Shown: positions 34,774 to 43,391, numbered from the stretch's first letter. The stretch is DNA of 64,000 bases from Flavobacterium sp. (GCF_027484205.1 NZ_JAIXUB010000015.1:124001-188000); one strand, 5' to 3'. Notes: generated by a model from the sequence alone, not told the origin. Made by a program: numbers and translations.

Positions 34774-37113
34774 CTATAACTCGAACTCTTCGGTATTTTG
34801 TTCTTCTTCTGGCTGATCGACTGCCGTTGAATCGTTACTTTTTCCACTACTTCCACCATTAGAATATCTTGATTTACCTATACAATCAACATTTATGGTC
34901 ATGTTTTCTGGACCTTCAAATTCGGACGTTGAAATTTGGAGAGATTTATCGGCATAACATTTTTTCATGAAATAACCCCAAACTGGTAGTGCAGCAGTTG
35001 CACCTTGACCGTATGTAATGCTATTGAATCGGGCAGAACGATCTTCACAACCAACCCAAACTCCAGTTACAAGATTTGGAACCATTCCTATAAACCAACC
35101 ATCAGATTGATTTTGAGTTGTACCAGTTTTTCCTGCGATTGGATTTTTGAATTGATAAGGATAACCTGTCCAGCGATTATCTCCAGAACCTCCACCGTCT
35201 GTTCGAAGGCGTTGTCCAGAACCATGTTCTGTAACTCCTTCAAGAAGTTTTACAACAGCAAAAGCAATATCTTTGTTTAAAACATCGTGATTCTCTGGAA
35301 CTGGTTCATAAATGATGTTTCCGTTTTTGTCTTCTATTCTAGAAATGAATTGAGGTTTTACATAAACTCCTTGATTTGCAAATGTACTGTAAGCGGCAAC
35401 CATATCGTGAACGGTTATGTCTACTGCGCCAAGAGCAATGGCTGGTTGTACAGGAATTTCTGTTTTTACACCAAGTTTATGAGTTAATTCTACTACTGCT
35501 TCTGGACCTGTTTTGTCAATAAGTTTTGCCGAAACAGTATTTATAGAAAGCGCTAATGCTTGATTTAAACGAACCATTCCTCTATACTTATGATCAGAAT
35601 TTCGTGGTTCCCAATTTTCGGTTACGTGATGACGTCCTTTTCTAATCATGAATGGTCCATCAATAATAGTATCGCAAGGCGACATTCCAAGTTGTTCGAT
35701 AGCAGTAGCATAAACAAAAGGTTTGAAAGTTGAACCTACTTGACGCGCGCCTTGACCAACGTGATCGTATTGAAAATATTTATAGTTGATTCCTCCAACC
35801 CATGCTTTAACATGTCCCGTTTGTGGTTCCATTGACATTAATCCTGATTGAAGGAAATGTTTGTAATATCTAATAGAATCTAAAGGTGTCATGACAGTAT
35901 CTTTTTCGCCTTTCCAAGTGAAAACTGTCATTTTTGTTTTTTTGCTGAAGGACGCAATAATTTCTTCATCAGATTTATCATCGGCTTTTAAAACTCTCCA
36001 ACGTTCAGAGTTTTTCATTGCTTGATTGATGATTTTATCGGTTTCAGCTTTTGTGATATTTACAAAAGGAGCATTTTTATTATTTTTTTGTTGTGCCCAA
36101 AATTCTTTTTGAAGATTTTCCATGTGAGCCTTCACAGCTTCTTCTGCATATTCCTGAATTTTAGAATCGATTGTGGTGTAAATTTTTAAACCATCGCTGT
36201 AAACATCATACTCTTCGCCATCAGGTTTTTTATTTTCTTTTACCCAGTTTTTCATATAATCACGAAGGTATTCTCTAAAATAAGTAGCTGTTCCTTCTTG
36301 ATGACTTTCTGGATGAAAATCTAAAACAAGTGGTTTTTTTTGTAAAAGAACTTTAGCAGATTCTTCTAATTTATTATTTCGAACCATTTGTTTAAGAACG
36401 ATATTTCGTCTTTCAATAGCTCTTTCTGGGAATCTTTTTGGATTGAAACGAGAAGGATTTGTAAGCATTCCAACTAATGTAGCGCTTTGTTCAATAGTCA
36501 AGTCTCTTGGTTCTTTATTGAAATATACTTTTGAAGCTGAACGAATTCCAACAGCTCCATTAACAAAATCAATTTGATTAAAATAAAGCGCAATGATTTC
36601 ACTTTTAGTATATTGTCTTTCTAATCGAACAGCGATTATCCATTCTTTGGCCTTTTGAATCATTCTAAAAAGCAAAAATTTAGAACCTTCACCATGAAAC
36701 AAATTTTTTGCTAATTGTTGTGTAATGGTACTTGCACCTCCATCTTTTCCAAGTTTAATAGCAGCACCAAAAGTTCTTCGAGCATCAATTCCAGAGTGTT
36801 GATAAAAGCGTTCGTCTTCTGTTGAAACTAAGGCATCAACTAGTGATTTTGGTAAATCTTGATATTTGATTGCAGTTCTGTTTTCATTATAGAATTTCCC
36901 TAAAGTAACTCCATCTGATGAAATGACTTCTGTTGCTAAATTAGATTCTGGATTTTCTAAATCTTCAAAAGAAGGCATTGCTCCAAACAAACCCCATGAA
37001 GCAAAAAGAAAGAAGAGAAAAATTCCACCAATGGTATAAAAAAATAATCTCCAAAATTTTCTTGAATAGTATTTTATATCTTTAACTGTTGTATTTTTTT
37101 TAGTTTGTGTCAT
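34774..37113 (-). CDS. Penicillin-binding protein 1A
   Basis: A 779-residue bifunctional peptidoglycan synthase. One membrane anchor lies at about 19-40. The glycosyltransferase domain (GT51) follows, with STEDERFYQHSGID (catalytic Glu near 94) and GGASTITQQLAKN. The transpeptidase domain has GSTFKPF (SxxK), ALSINTVSAK (SxN) and GKTGTTQNQ (KTG). The tail is Ser/Gly/Glu-rich. It starts 5 bases after gldH, so wall synthesis is transcriptionally linked to ricT and gldH. Confidence 0.95.
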   Translation of the reverse strand: MTQTKKNTTVKDIKYYSRKFWRLFFYTIGGIFLFFLFASWGLFGAMPSFEDLENPESNLATEVISSDGVTLGKFYNENRTAIKYQDLPKSLVDALVSTEDERFYQHSGIDARRTFGAAIKLGKDGGASTITQQLAKNLFHGEGSKFLLFRMIQKAKEWIIAVRLERQYTKSEIIALYFNQIDFVNGAVGIRSASKVYFNKEPRDLTIEQSATLVGMLTNPSRFNPKRFPERAIERRNIVLKQMVRNNKLEESAKVLLQKKPLVLDFHPESHQEGTATYFREYLRDYMKNWVKENKKPDGEEYDVYSDGLKIYTTIDSKIQEYAEEAVKAHMENLQKEFWAQQKNNKNAPFVNITKAETDKIINQAMKNSERWRVLKADDKSDEEIIASFSKKTKMTVFTWKGEKDTVMTPLDSIRYYKHFLQSGLMSMEPQTGHVKAWVGGINYKYFQYDHVGQGARQVGSTFKPFVYATAIEQLGMSPCDTIIDGPFMIRKGRHHVTENWEPRNSDHKYRGMVRLNQALALSINTVSAKLIDKTGPEAVVELTHKLGVKTEIPVQPAIALGAVDITVHDMVAAYSTFANQGVYVKPQFISRIEDKNGNIIYEPVPENHDVLNKDIAFAVVKLLEGVTEHGSGQRLRTDGGGSGDNRWTGYPYQFKNPIAGKTGTTQNQSDGWFIGMVPNLVTGVWVGCEDRSARFNSITYGQGATAALPVWGYFMKKCYADKSLQISTSEFEGPENMTINVDCIGKSRYSNGGSSGKSNDSTAVDQPEEEQNTEEFEL

Positions 37114-37118
37114 AACTT

Positions 37119-37601
37119 TTAATCTAAAGATTCAACTCTAAAACCAACTTCCGTAATTCCGTTTAAAGTTTCAACACCAGCAATCTTTCCAGATTGTCTT
37201 ACTGCATGTTGAATTTTAACTTTATAATCGCCTTTAAGATTGAACTGTTTTTGAGAATAAAATAATTTACTTTCTTTTACATCTGAAAAGCCATCGCCCA
37301 TAAGTGTTCCATCTGGATTAGCCATTTGATATTCTAATGTATCTACTAGAATCTTTTTATTAGGTTGTTCCATAGAAACAATTAGAAATAAATTATTAAA
37401 TGGGTAATCATTATTATCTCTAATATTAACATACAAATTGTATTTTTTTGCTTTATCTAATTGTGGTAATTTGAAAGCAACAATACTATCTTTATGCCAA
37501 GCATTTCCAACAGATTTATATTCGTCAAAAACACGTTTTTCATCGCAAGAAATGAATAAAATGATGACTAATAAAAAAAGGATACTACTTTTTATCTTCA
37601 T
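37119..37601 (-). CDS. gldH: Gliding motility lipoprotein GldH
   Basis: Lipoprotein needed for gliding in Flavobacterium. It has 160 residues. The signal peptide KIKSSILFLLVIILFISC ends in a lipobox at Cys19, and the mature part has YKSVGNAWHKDSIVAFKLP, YNLYVNIRDNNDYPFNNLFL and VKIQHAVRQSGKIAGVETLNGITEVGFRVE. Its start overlaps the end of ricT by 17 bases, and the order ricT-gldH-PBP1A fits my recollection of other Flavobacterium genomes. Confidence 0.92.
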   Translation of the reverse strand: MKIKSSILFLLVIILFISCDEKRVFDEYKSVGNAWHKDSIVAFKLPQLDKAKKYNLYVNIRDNNDYPFNNLFLIVSMEQPNKKILVDTLEYQMANPDGTLMGDGFSDVKESKLFYSQKQFNLKGDYKVKIQHAVRQSGKIAGVETLNGITEVGFRVESLD

Positions 37602-38874
37602 TTTTTTTGATAATTATTGGTCTTTTATTTTGAGGTTTTTGATTTTGTCCTTGATTTTGATTTCCTTCCTCAGTTCGCTTTTGTCCTTGTGGATTTTGTT
37701 TTTGGTTTGGATTTTGGTTTGGGTTTTGTCCTTGAACTTTATTTTTGTTTCTGTTCTTGTTTTTATTCTTACTCTTTTTAGGTTGATCAAAACGAGTTAA
37801 ACTTTCTTGTCCCATGGCATTATTAAAGTTTGCTTCTTGTTCAACAATAACTTCAATAGCAAAATCTTCAAGAGATGAAACTCTTATTTTTTGCTTGTTT
37901 TGGACAATAATTTCTTTTACTTGTTCAATTTTTAAAACATGCCAATTAGAAAAATTATCAGTATATGCAAACCACATTAATCCTTTAAAAATATCTTGTT
38001 TTTGACAAATAGCATCACCTTTTTCAGTGTGTAACTTGGTGTCAAAATCTGGAAAATCTTTTAAAGCATCAAGATAAGTGTCTAATTCATAGTTTAAACA
38101 ACATTTTAATTTTCCGCATTGTCCTGCTAATTTTTGAGGATTTAAAGATAATTGTTGGTAACGTGCAGCAGAAGTATTTACACTTCTAAAATCTGTTAAC
38201 CATGTAGAGCAACACAACTCTCTTCCACAAGAACCAATTCCACCAAGACGAGATGCTTCTTGACGAAAACCTACTTGTTTCATTTCTATTCTAGTTTTGA
38301 AAGTTTGGGCAAACTCTTTTATTAATTGACGAAAATCAACTCTGTCTTCTGCGGTGTAATAAAAAATAGCTTTTGAACCATCTCCTTGAAATTCAATATC
38401 AGAAATTTTCATCTGAAGTTTAAGAAAAATTGCAATTTCACGAGCTTTAACCTTCATAGGTTCTTCTTTATCACGAGCTTCACTCCAAATGTCAATATCT
38501 CTTTGAGATGCTTTTCTATATACTTTTGCAATTTCAGTACTTGTATGGTTTACTCCTTTTTTCTTCATTTGAACTTTAACTAGTTCACCTGTAAGAGTAA
38601 CAATCCCAATATCGTGACCAGGAGAAGCTTCAGTAGCAACTATGTCGCCTATGCTTAAAGTTAGTTTTTCGGTGTTTCTATAAAATTCTTTTCTACCATT
38701 TTTAAAACGAACTTCAACACAATCAAAAGGTGCTTCACCACTTGGTAAAGTCATATTTCCTAACCAATCAAAAACGGTTAGTTTATTGCAGCTATCGGTG
38801 CCGCAAGTCCCATTATTTTTACATCCACGCGGTGTTCCATCTTTGGTTCCGGTTGAACAGTTTGTACAAGCCAT
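37585..38874 (-). CDS. ricT: PSP1-domain protein, RicT/YaaT family
   Basis: A 429-residue protein of the RicT family. In Bacillus, RicT acts with RicA and RicF in an Fe-S complex affecting RNase Y. The N-terminus is Cys-rich (ACTNCSTG, CKNNGTCGTDSC). The PSP1 core covers about 40-290 and keeps GSCGRELCCSTWL and CGKLKCCLNYE. The last 70 residues are a basic low-complexity Lys/Asn/Gln tail, absent from Bacillus RicT and possibly RNA-binding. I set the start at 38874 (MACTNCSTG) rather than 38901. The role here is uncertain. Confidence 0.88.
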   Translation of the reverse strand: MACTNCSTGTKDGTPRGCKNNGTCGTDSCNKLTVFDWLGNMTLPSGEAPFDCVEVRFKNGRKEFYRNTEKLTLSIGDIVATEASPGHDIGIVTLTGELVKVQMKKKGVNHTSTEIAKVYRKASQRDIDIWSEARDKEEPMKVKAREIAIFLKLQMKISDIEFQGDGSKAIFYYTAEDRVDFRQLIKEFAQTFKTRIEMKQVGFRQEASRLGGIGSCGRELCCSTWLTDFRSVNTSAARYQQLSLNPQKLAGQCGKLKCCLNYELDTYLDALKDFPDFDTKLHTEKGDAICQKQDIFKGLMWFAYTDNFSNWHVLKIEQVKEIIVQNKQKIRVSSLEDFAIEVIVEQEANFNNAMGQESLTRFDQPKKSKNKNKNRNKNKVQGQNPNQNPNQKQNPQGQKRTEEGNQNQGQNQKPQNKRPIIIKKNEDKK

Positions 38875-38978
38875 AATATATTTAGATTGTTGCTTATGCA
38901 ACTTAAATTCTTAAAACGATTAATTGGTAAAGATAGTATTTTTATAAAATAAATTCCAATAAATAAATTTCAAAAAAC

Positions 38979-39022
38979 AAATTCCAAATCTCAACAAAAT
39001 TAGTAGCTGAAATTTGGAATTT
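38979..39022. repeat. AAATTCCAAAT inverted repeat
   Basis: AAATTCCAAAT (38979-38989) and ATTTGGAATTT (39012-39022) are exact reverse complements, with more AAATTCCAA-like copies at 38950-38960. This repeat-rich stretch fills the 170-base gap between ricT and trhO. No T run is seen. Confidence 0.6.
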
Positions 39023-39043
39023 ATAAATTTGAATGTAAACTAT

Positions 39044-40402
39044 TTACGAAATAATTTTAAATAATTTATCTGATAATCTTACTCTAAAAGGCACTTCGAA
39101 AGTAACTTTATCGTCAATTTTTGCTGTGGAATTTTCGCTTCCGTTTACCAACATTTTTTCTAAAACTAACTCTTGATTTCCTGTTGTTGGTCCAGATATT
39201 AAAATTTTATCACCAACATTTAATTCGTTATTTTCAATAGTAAAAAGAGCAACTTGTGCTTTTACATAATAATGTTGAACGTTTCCAAGAAGTACTTTTT
39301 TTACTTTTATCTTTTGACGAATATCATTAGTTTTATTTGCAACAGCTAAAGGTTTATCTGAAAGTTCGCCAGAATGTTTGAATTTCAAATTCTCCGATTT
39401 TCCTTTTCTAAACACTTTATTACCCACTTGTATTCCTCTTCGAAGTTTTACTTGTTCCGCTAATGGTAAATGTGTAATTTCTAAACATTCTGTAGAACAA
39501 CAATTTTCCATTGCGGCTTTACATTCGTCACACTGAATGAATAATAAGTGGCAACCATCATTTAAACAATTAGTGTGATTATCGCAAGGTTTTCCACATT
39601 GATGGCATTGAGAAACGATATCATCGGTTATTCTTTCGCCTAATCTGTGGTCGAAAACAAAGTTCTTTCCAATGAATTTACTTTCAATATTTTCTTCTTT
39701 GATTTGTTTGGCATAATTGATAATTCCGCCTTCTAACTGAAATACATTTTTAAAACCCTGGTGTTTAAAATAGGCTGATGCTTTTTCACAACGAATTCCT
39801 CCAGTGCAATACATCACAAGGTTTTTATCTTCTTTAAAGTCTTTTAATTGTTCATTGATAATAGGTAAACTTTCTCTAAAAGTTTCTACATCTGGAGTAA
39901 TGGCACCTTTAAAATGTCCGATTTCGCTTTCGTAGTGATTTCTAAAATCAACTACAATAGTATTTGGGTCTTCTAATATTTGATTGAATTCCTTTGCTTT
40001 TAAATGCACACCGATGTTAGTTACATCAAAAGTTTCGTCGTTTAAACCATCAGCCACAATTTTATCACGGACTTTTACGGTTAGTTTTAAAAATGAATGA
40101 TCGTCGTGTTCTACAGCTACATTCAAACGAATGCCTCGCATAAAATCATAAGCTTCTAAAGTTTCTCTAAAAGCTTCGAAGTTTTCGGCTGGAACACTCA
40201 TTTGAGCATTAATTCCTTCTTTGGCTACATAAGTTCGACCAAGTGCGTCGAGTTTGTTCCATTCGATAAATAAATCGTCGCGAAATTTTTTGGGATCTTC
40301 AATTTTGGCATACGCATAGAAAGATAATGTAAGACGTTGTTGTCCGGCTTCATCAATTAATTGAGCTCTTTCTTCTGCGCTTAAGGTGTTGTACAGTTGC
40401 AT
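39044..40402 (-). CDS. trhO: tRNA uridine(34) hydroxylase TrhO with C-terminal extension
   Basis: O2-dependent hydroxylation of U34 in tRNA, forming ho5U. It has 452 residues; the E. coli enzyme has about 350. Parts in order: acylphosphatase-like N-terminal domain (about 25-115), rhodanese domain with catalytic Cys199 (MYCTGGIRCEKASAYFKHQGF), and a zinc-ribbon-like Cys block (about 265-305). An extra domain of about 90 residues (about 363-452, ELNVGDKILISGP, ELVLEKMLVNG) resembles the C-terminal barrel of TrhP (U32 family). Confidence 0.9.
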   Translation of the reverse strand: MQLYNTLSAEERAQLIDEAGQQRLTLSFYAYAKIEDPKKFRDDLFIEWNKLDALGRTYVAKEGINAQMSVPAENFEAFRETLEAYDFMRGIRLNVAVEHDDHSFLKLTVKVRDKIVADGLNDETFDVTNIGVHLKAKEFNQILEDPNTIVVDFRNHYESEIGHFKGAITPDVETFRESLPIINEQLKDFKEDKNLVMYCTGGIRCEKASAYFKHQGFKNVFQLEGGIINYAKQIKEENIESKFIGKNFVFDHRLGERITDDIVSQCHQCGKPCDNHTNCLNDGCHLLFIQCDECKAAMENCCSTECLEITHLPLAEQVKLRRGIQVGNKVFRKGKSENLKFKHSGELSDKPLAVANKTNDIRQKIKVKKVLLGNVQHYYVKAQVALFTIENNELNVGDKILISGPTTGNQELVLEKMLVNGSENSTAKIDDKVTFEVPFRVRLSDKLFKIIS

Positions 40403-40460
40403 GCTATAAACGTTTTAAGTGAGAAATATATTTTGAATTCTAATTGGAAGAATTCGGGAA

Positions 40461-40468
40461 CAAATGTA
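40461..40468 (-). promoter_or_regulatory. Candidate -7 element of trhO
   Basis: On the minus strand TACATTTG matches TAnnTTTG, about 59 bases before the trhO start. No clear -33 is visible in the A-rich stretch upstream. Confidence 0.4.
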
Positions 40469-40521
40469 AAATTTTTTTTAAAAAAAGTAGGGTAAAATTT
40501 AGGTAGATTGTTCAATTAAAA

Positions 40522-40529
40522 TATATTTG
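40522..40529 (+). promoter_or_regulatory. Candidate promoter of the YYDDG lipoprotein cassette
   Basis: TATATTTG matches TAnnTTTG, 22 bases before ATG 40552. TTTA at 40498-40501, 20 bases upstream, may act as the -33. It is divergent from trhO. Confidence 0.5.
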
Positions 40530-40551
40530 TGGAAACTTAAAGCAGATAATT

Positions 40552-40788
40552 ATGAATAGACGTAATTTTTTGAAAAGCTCAGGTAAAGTTATTTTAGCTA
40601 CATCTGCAATTTTAATAACTGGAAATTTAGTATCATCATGTTCTTCTGATGATAGTTATAATGATGGCTATTATGACGACGGTTACTACGATGATGGTTA
40701 CTATGATGACGGATATTATGATGATGGCTATTATGACGATGGTTACTACGATGACGGCTATTATGATGATGGCTATTATGGAGGATAA
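40552..40788 (+). CDS. Tat-exported surface lipoprotein made of (D/N)DGYY repeats
   Basis: A 78-residue protein. The twin-arginine motif NRRNFLKSS (Arg3, Arg4) precedes a weakly hydrophobic segment and a lipobox LVSSC (Cys30). After Cys30 comes SSDD, similar to the acidic lipoprotein export signal that sends Bacteroidetes lipoproteins to the cell surface. Residues 37-76 are eight perfect pentads, NDGYY then seven DDGYY, ending GG. The DNA copies differ by synonymous codons, so selection on the peptide is likely. The double glycosyltransferase gene starts 3 bases after its stop, which suggests that this is its substrate. Confidence 0.85.
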   Translation: MNRRNFLKSSGKVILATSAILITGNLVSSCSSDDSYNDGYYDDGYYDDGYYDDGYYDDGYYDDGYYDDGYYDDGYYGG

Positions 40789-40791
40789 AAT

Positions 40792-42855
40792 TTGAAAAAG
40801 ATTTTATTTTTACACGACACTTCTCTTAATCTAAAAAGAGGTGCAGAATTGACTATAACCCAACTTGTCCAATTAGGATGTGAGTTGGGTTATGTTGTCA
40901 ATGTCGATTTATTACAAAGTTTTAATGATACTAAAACGGCAATTTTAAATGCAGATTTAGTAATTCTGAATAGCACATCAAGATGTCAATATGAATTAGA
41001 ATTAGTAAATTTTTTAATTGATAACACTATTTCTTATGTGAAGGTTGAGTATGATTACAATTTTTGTGTGAGAAGAAACATTCTTTGTACGGTTGATTGG
41101 AACATCAGGAATTGCTGTCATACAGATAAATTTCATTTGTTTAGAAATTTATTCTTGAATTCCAAGTTTAATGTTTTTCAATCGCCAAATCACTACCAAT
41201 CTCATTTCGATTTTTTTGGCGAAGCCGTTACAAATCATTTAATTATGCCACCAACAGTTGAAGTTGATAAAATTTCAATTTCAGAAGTTAAAGAAGAAAC
41301 TATTCCTTTTTTTGGTGAATTAAGTAAATTAAAAGGAGGATATGAATTTATAGATTTTGTAAAAGAAAATCCTAAAAAAGAGTTTGTAGTTTATGGTGAA
41401 AACAAACTTAATTGCGATATTCCAAACAATGTTATTTTTAAAGAACCAATTCCTAATGATGAGGTAATTAAAATTTTAGGAAAAACTAAAACTTTTTTCA
41501 TCAAGCCATTTTGGCCAGAACCTTCTGGTAGATTAGCCGCAGAAGCATTTTTATCGGGTTGCGAATTGATTACAAATGATAAAGTTGGAACTTGGTCTTT
41601 TGATTTTTATCCAAATGATATTGAAAAAGCAAGAAAGGAAATGAAGGAAACTCCTATGGCTTTTTGGGATAAAGTTTCTACTGTATTTTCTTCTGAAAAA
41701 CCTATTTCTGATAATAGTTTAGGAAATGTTTTAATCTATAAAAGCTATGGTGGTTTAGGTGATATTTTTTTCACTTTACCATCAATTTATAAATTAAAAG
41801 CAGTTTCGGATAATGTAACTTTTGCAGTTAGTTCAAGATTAGTTTCGTTTTTTAGCAAACATTTACAAGGAATAAATGTGGTTGATGAAAAAGAAATTAA
41901 ACTTCACGAAGATAAATTTGACAAGGTAATTGAACTAGGAAATTACCCGGTTTTTGATAGAACTTTCAAACAAATAAATTATATTACTGGGAAGAAAGTT
42001 AAGCAACATTCTATTCAACATTATATAGATGCGATTGCAAGATTTCATAATAAGATTTCAAATAAAAACGAAGGATTTCCTTATTTTGAGAGAAATACAA
42101 ATTTTGAAAATCCATTTTATACTATTCATCCTGGCGCAGGATTTCTATTGAAAATTTGGCCAACAAAAAATTATGCCGATTTAATAGAAGAGCTTTTTGA
42201 ATTATTTCCATCATTAAATTGTAAAATTATTTTAGGAAAAGAAGATCCAAATCCTGTAGAATTATTATCAAAAAAATATCCACATATTGAATTAGTTACT
42301 GGCGATTTACACGATGTTGGTGACGCCATGGCTGGAGCATTATTTCATATTGGGAATGATGCAGGAATAACTCATGTTGCTGGAAGTTTTAATACGCCAA
42401 CCGTTGGAATTTATGGTCCAACAGGTCCAGGTTCATGGGGATGTTTTTCTGAGCAAAACGAAATTATTTGGGGAAAACCAGGAAATTGTACTTTAAAATG
42501 TAATTATGATGTAATCATGAATTGTGCTCATAAAGTATGTTTAACCTCAATAAATACTAAAAAAGTAATAAGTGGATTATATGCACTATTGCAAAAAACA
42601 TATCCAAGTGATTCTTCCTATTTAGTTGTGAATCCAATTCTCGAAATTGAAAATAATGATTCTAATTGGAAAATAAAAATTGGAGATAATGAATTGAATA
42701 TTTCTTTTGTTGATTTAAAAATTAAGGAGTTTGTAAAATCTATTTTAAATAATCAATTTAAAGAAAATTATTCAGAAGAAGAATACGAAATCTTAAACGT
42801 ATTTGTAGAGCAAAAGGTTATTTTTGAACTACCAAATTTCATAAAAAAACCCTAA
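40792..42855 (+). CDS. Two-domain glycosyltransferase (GT4-like plus GT9-like) with C-terminal extra domain
   Basis: A 687-residue protein starting at TTG 40792. Residues 1 to about 310 resemble a GT-B enzyme of family 4, with EPSGRLAAEAFLSGCELITN as the nucleotide-sugar site. From about 315 to 605 a heptosyltransferase-like GT9 domain follows, with LIYKSYGGLGDIFFTLPSI, IHPGAGFLLKIWPTKNYADLI and HIGNDAGITHVAGSFNTPTVGIYGPTGPGSWG. The last 80 residues (LEIENNDSNWKIKIGDNEL, then two helices) resemble a small winged-helix domain. No signal peptide is present, so it acts in the cytoplasm. I infer sequential transfer of two sugars, perhaps to the Tyr-rich lipoprotein. Confidence 0.87.
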   Translation: MKKILFLHDTSLNLKRGAELTITQLVQLGCELGYVVNVDLLQSFNDTKTAILNADLVILNSTSRCQYELELVNFLIDNTISYVKVEYDYNFCVRRNILCTVDWNIRNCCHTDKFHLFRNLFLNSKFNVFQSPNHYQSHFDFFGEAVTNHLIMPPTVEVDKISISEVKEETIPFFGELSKLKGGYEFIDFVKENPKKEFVVYGENKLNCDIPNNVIFKEPIPNDEVIKILGKTKTFFIKPFWPEPSGRLAAEAFLSGCELITNDKVGTWSFDFYPNDIEKARKEMKETPMAFWDKVSTVFSSEKPISDNSLGNVLIYKSYGGLGDIFFTLPSIYKLKAVSDNVTFAVSSRLVSFFSKHLQGINVVDEKEIKLHEDKFDKVIELGNYPVFDRTFKQINYITGKKVKQHSIQHYIDAIARFHNKISNKNEGFPYFERNTNFENPFYTIHPGAGFLLKIWPTKNYADLIEELFELFPSLNCKIILGKEDPNPVELLSKKYPHIELVTGDLHDVGDAMAGALFHIGNDAGITHVAGSFNTPTVGIYGPTGPGSWGCFSEQNEIIWGKPGNCTLKCNYDVIMNCAHKVCLTSINTKKVISGLYALLQKTYPSDSSYLVVNPILEIENNDSNWKIKIGDNELNISFVDLKIKEFVKSILNNQFKENYSEEEYEILNVFVEQKVIFELPNFIKKP

Positions 42856-42878
42856 CAATTTTTTAATTGAAAGGGTTT
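42847..42878 (-). terminator. Terminator of the lipoprotein gene at 42896
   Basis: On the minus strand AAACCCT and AGGGTTT pair (with inner CAATT/AATTG) and run into seven T. It overlaps the stop of the convergent glycosyltransferase gene. Confidence 0.7.
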
Positions 42879-42895
42879 CAACTCCATAGCAATTC

Positions 42896-43282
42896 TTAAT
42901 TTATAACCAAACAATCACCATTTACACATTCAACTGAATTTGGTGGTGATACAACAGTACAATCTGAAATAGCATTCGTTTGTATGTTGTGTTGATGATC
43001 CAATTCATTATATTCTGAAACCATTTGCTGTAATTGTATTAGATTTACTGAACTTGAGAAAAGTAAATATTCTTTTGGTCCACCACAAGGTTTGCTCCCA
43101 AAGGCAATATAGTTACAACTTCCTGAGCAATCAAAACTGTTTATATAATTTATTATTTCAGTTTTTTTTGCATCTAATATTGGTTGTGTAATTACTTCAT
43201 CATTTGAATTATTATCAGAGCTAGAACATTGAAAGGATAAAAAAGCAACTACAAGTACAAATGTTTTAAATAGATGTTTCAA
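42896..43282 (-). CDS. Small Cys-containing lipoprotein with ECF-type promoter
   Basis: A 128-residue lipoprotein (KHLFKTFVLVVAFLSFQC, lipobox Cys19, then SSSDNNSND). Mature cysteines appear as FDCSGSCNY, PCGGP, DCTVV and ECVNGDC, perhaps forming disulfides. A helical middle (LIQLQQMVSEYNELDHQH) lies between them. No family is recognised. The upstream motif GCAACC-N16-ATCTAC matches that before the ECF sigma operon, so it is a candidate regulon member. Confidence 0.75.
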   Translation of the reverse strand: MKHLFKTFVLVVAFLSFQCSSSDNNSNDEVITQPILDAKKTEIINYINSFDCSGSCNYIAFGSKPCGGPKEYLLFSSSVNLIQLQQMVSEYNELDHQHNIQTNAISDCTVVSPPNSVECVNGDCLVIN

Positions 43283-43324
43283 TGGTTTTTAGATTTCGAT
43301 TAAACAATTTTAGACATTTTATTT

Positions 43325-43352
43325 GTAGATAGTAAAACCTTAAAAAGGTTGC
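43325..43352 (-). promoter_or_regulatory. Candidate ECF-sigma promoter (GCAACC-N16-ATCTAC)
   Basis: On the minus strand GCAACC (43352-43347) and ATCTAC (43330-43325) are 16 bases apart, 42 bases before the lipoprotein ATG. The 12-mer ACGCAACCTTTT is identical to the one before the ECF operon at 7721-7710. Confidence 0.6.
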
Positions 43353-43360
43353 GTCAAAAC

Positions 43361-43391
43361 AAAAAAAAATCCTCTCAACGAAAGGATTTTT
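43361..43391 (-). terminator. Bacilliredoxin terminator
   Basis: On the minus strand AAATCCT and AGGATTT form the stem, followed by a run of at least seven T, just after the stop at 43397. Confidence 0.82.

Noticed and set aside
40660..40779. YYDDG array as CRISPR, microsatellite noise or a RiPP core peptide
   Set aside because: No spacers exist, codons vary synonymously, and no cyclodehydratase, radical SAM or peptidase gene is next to it; a glycosylated lipoprotein is more plausible.
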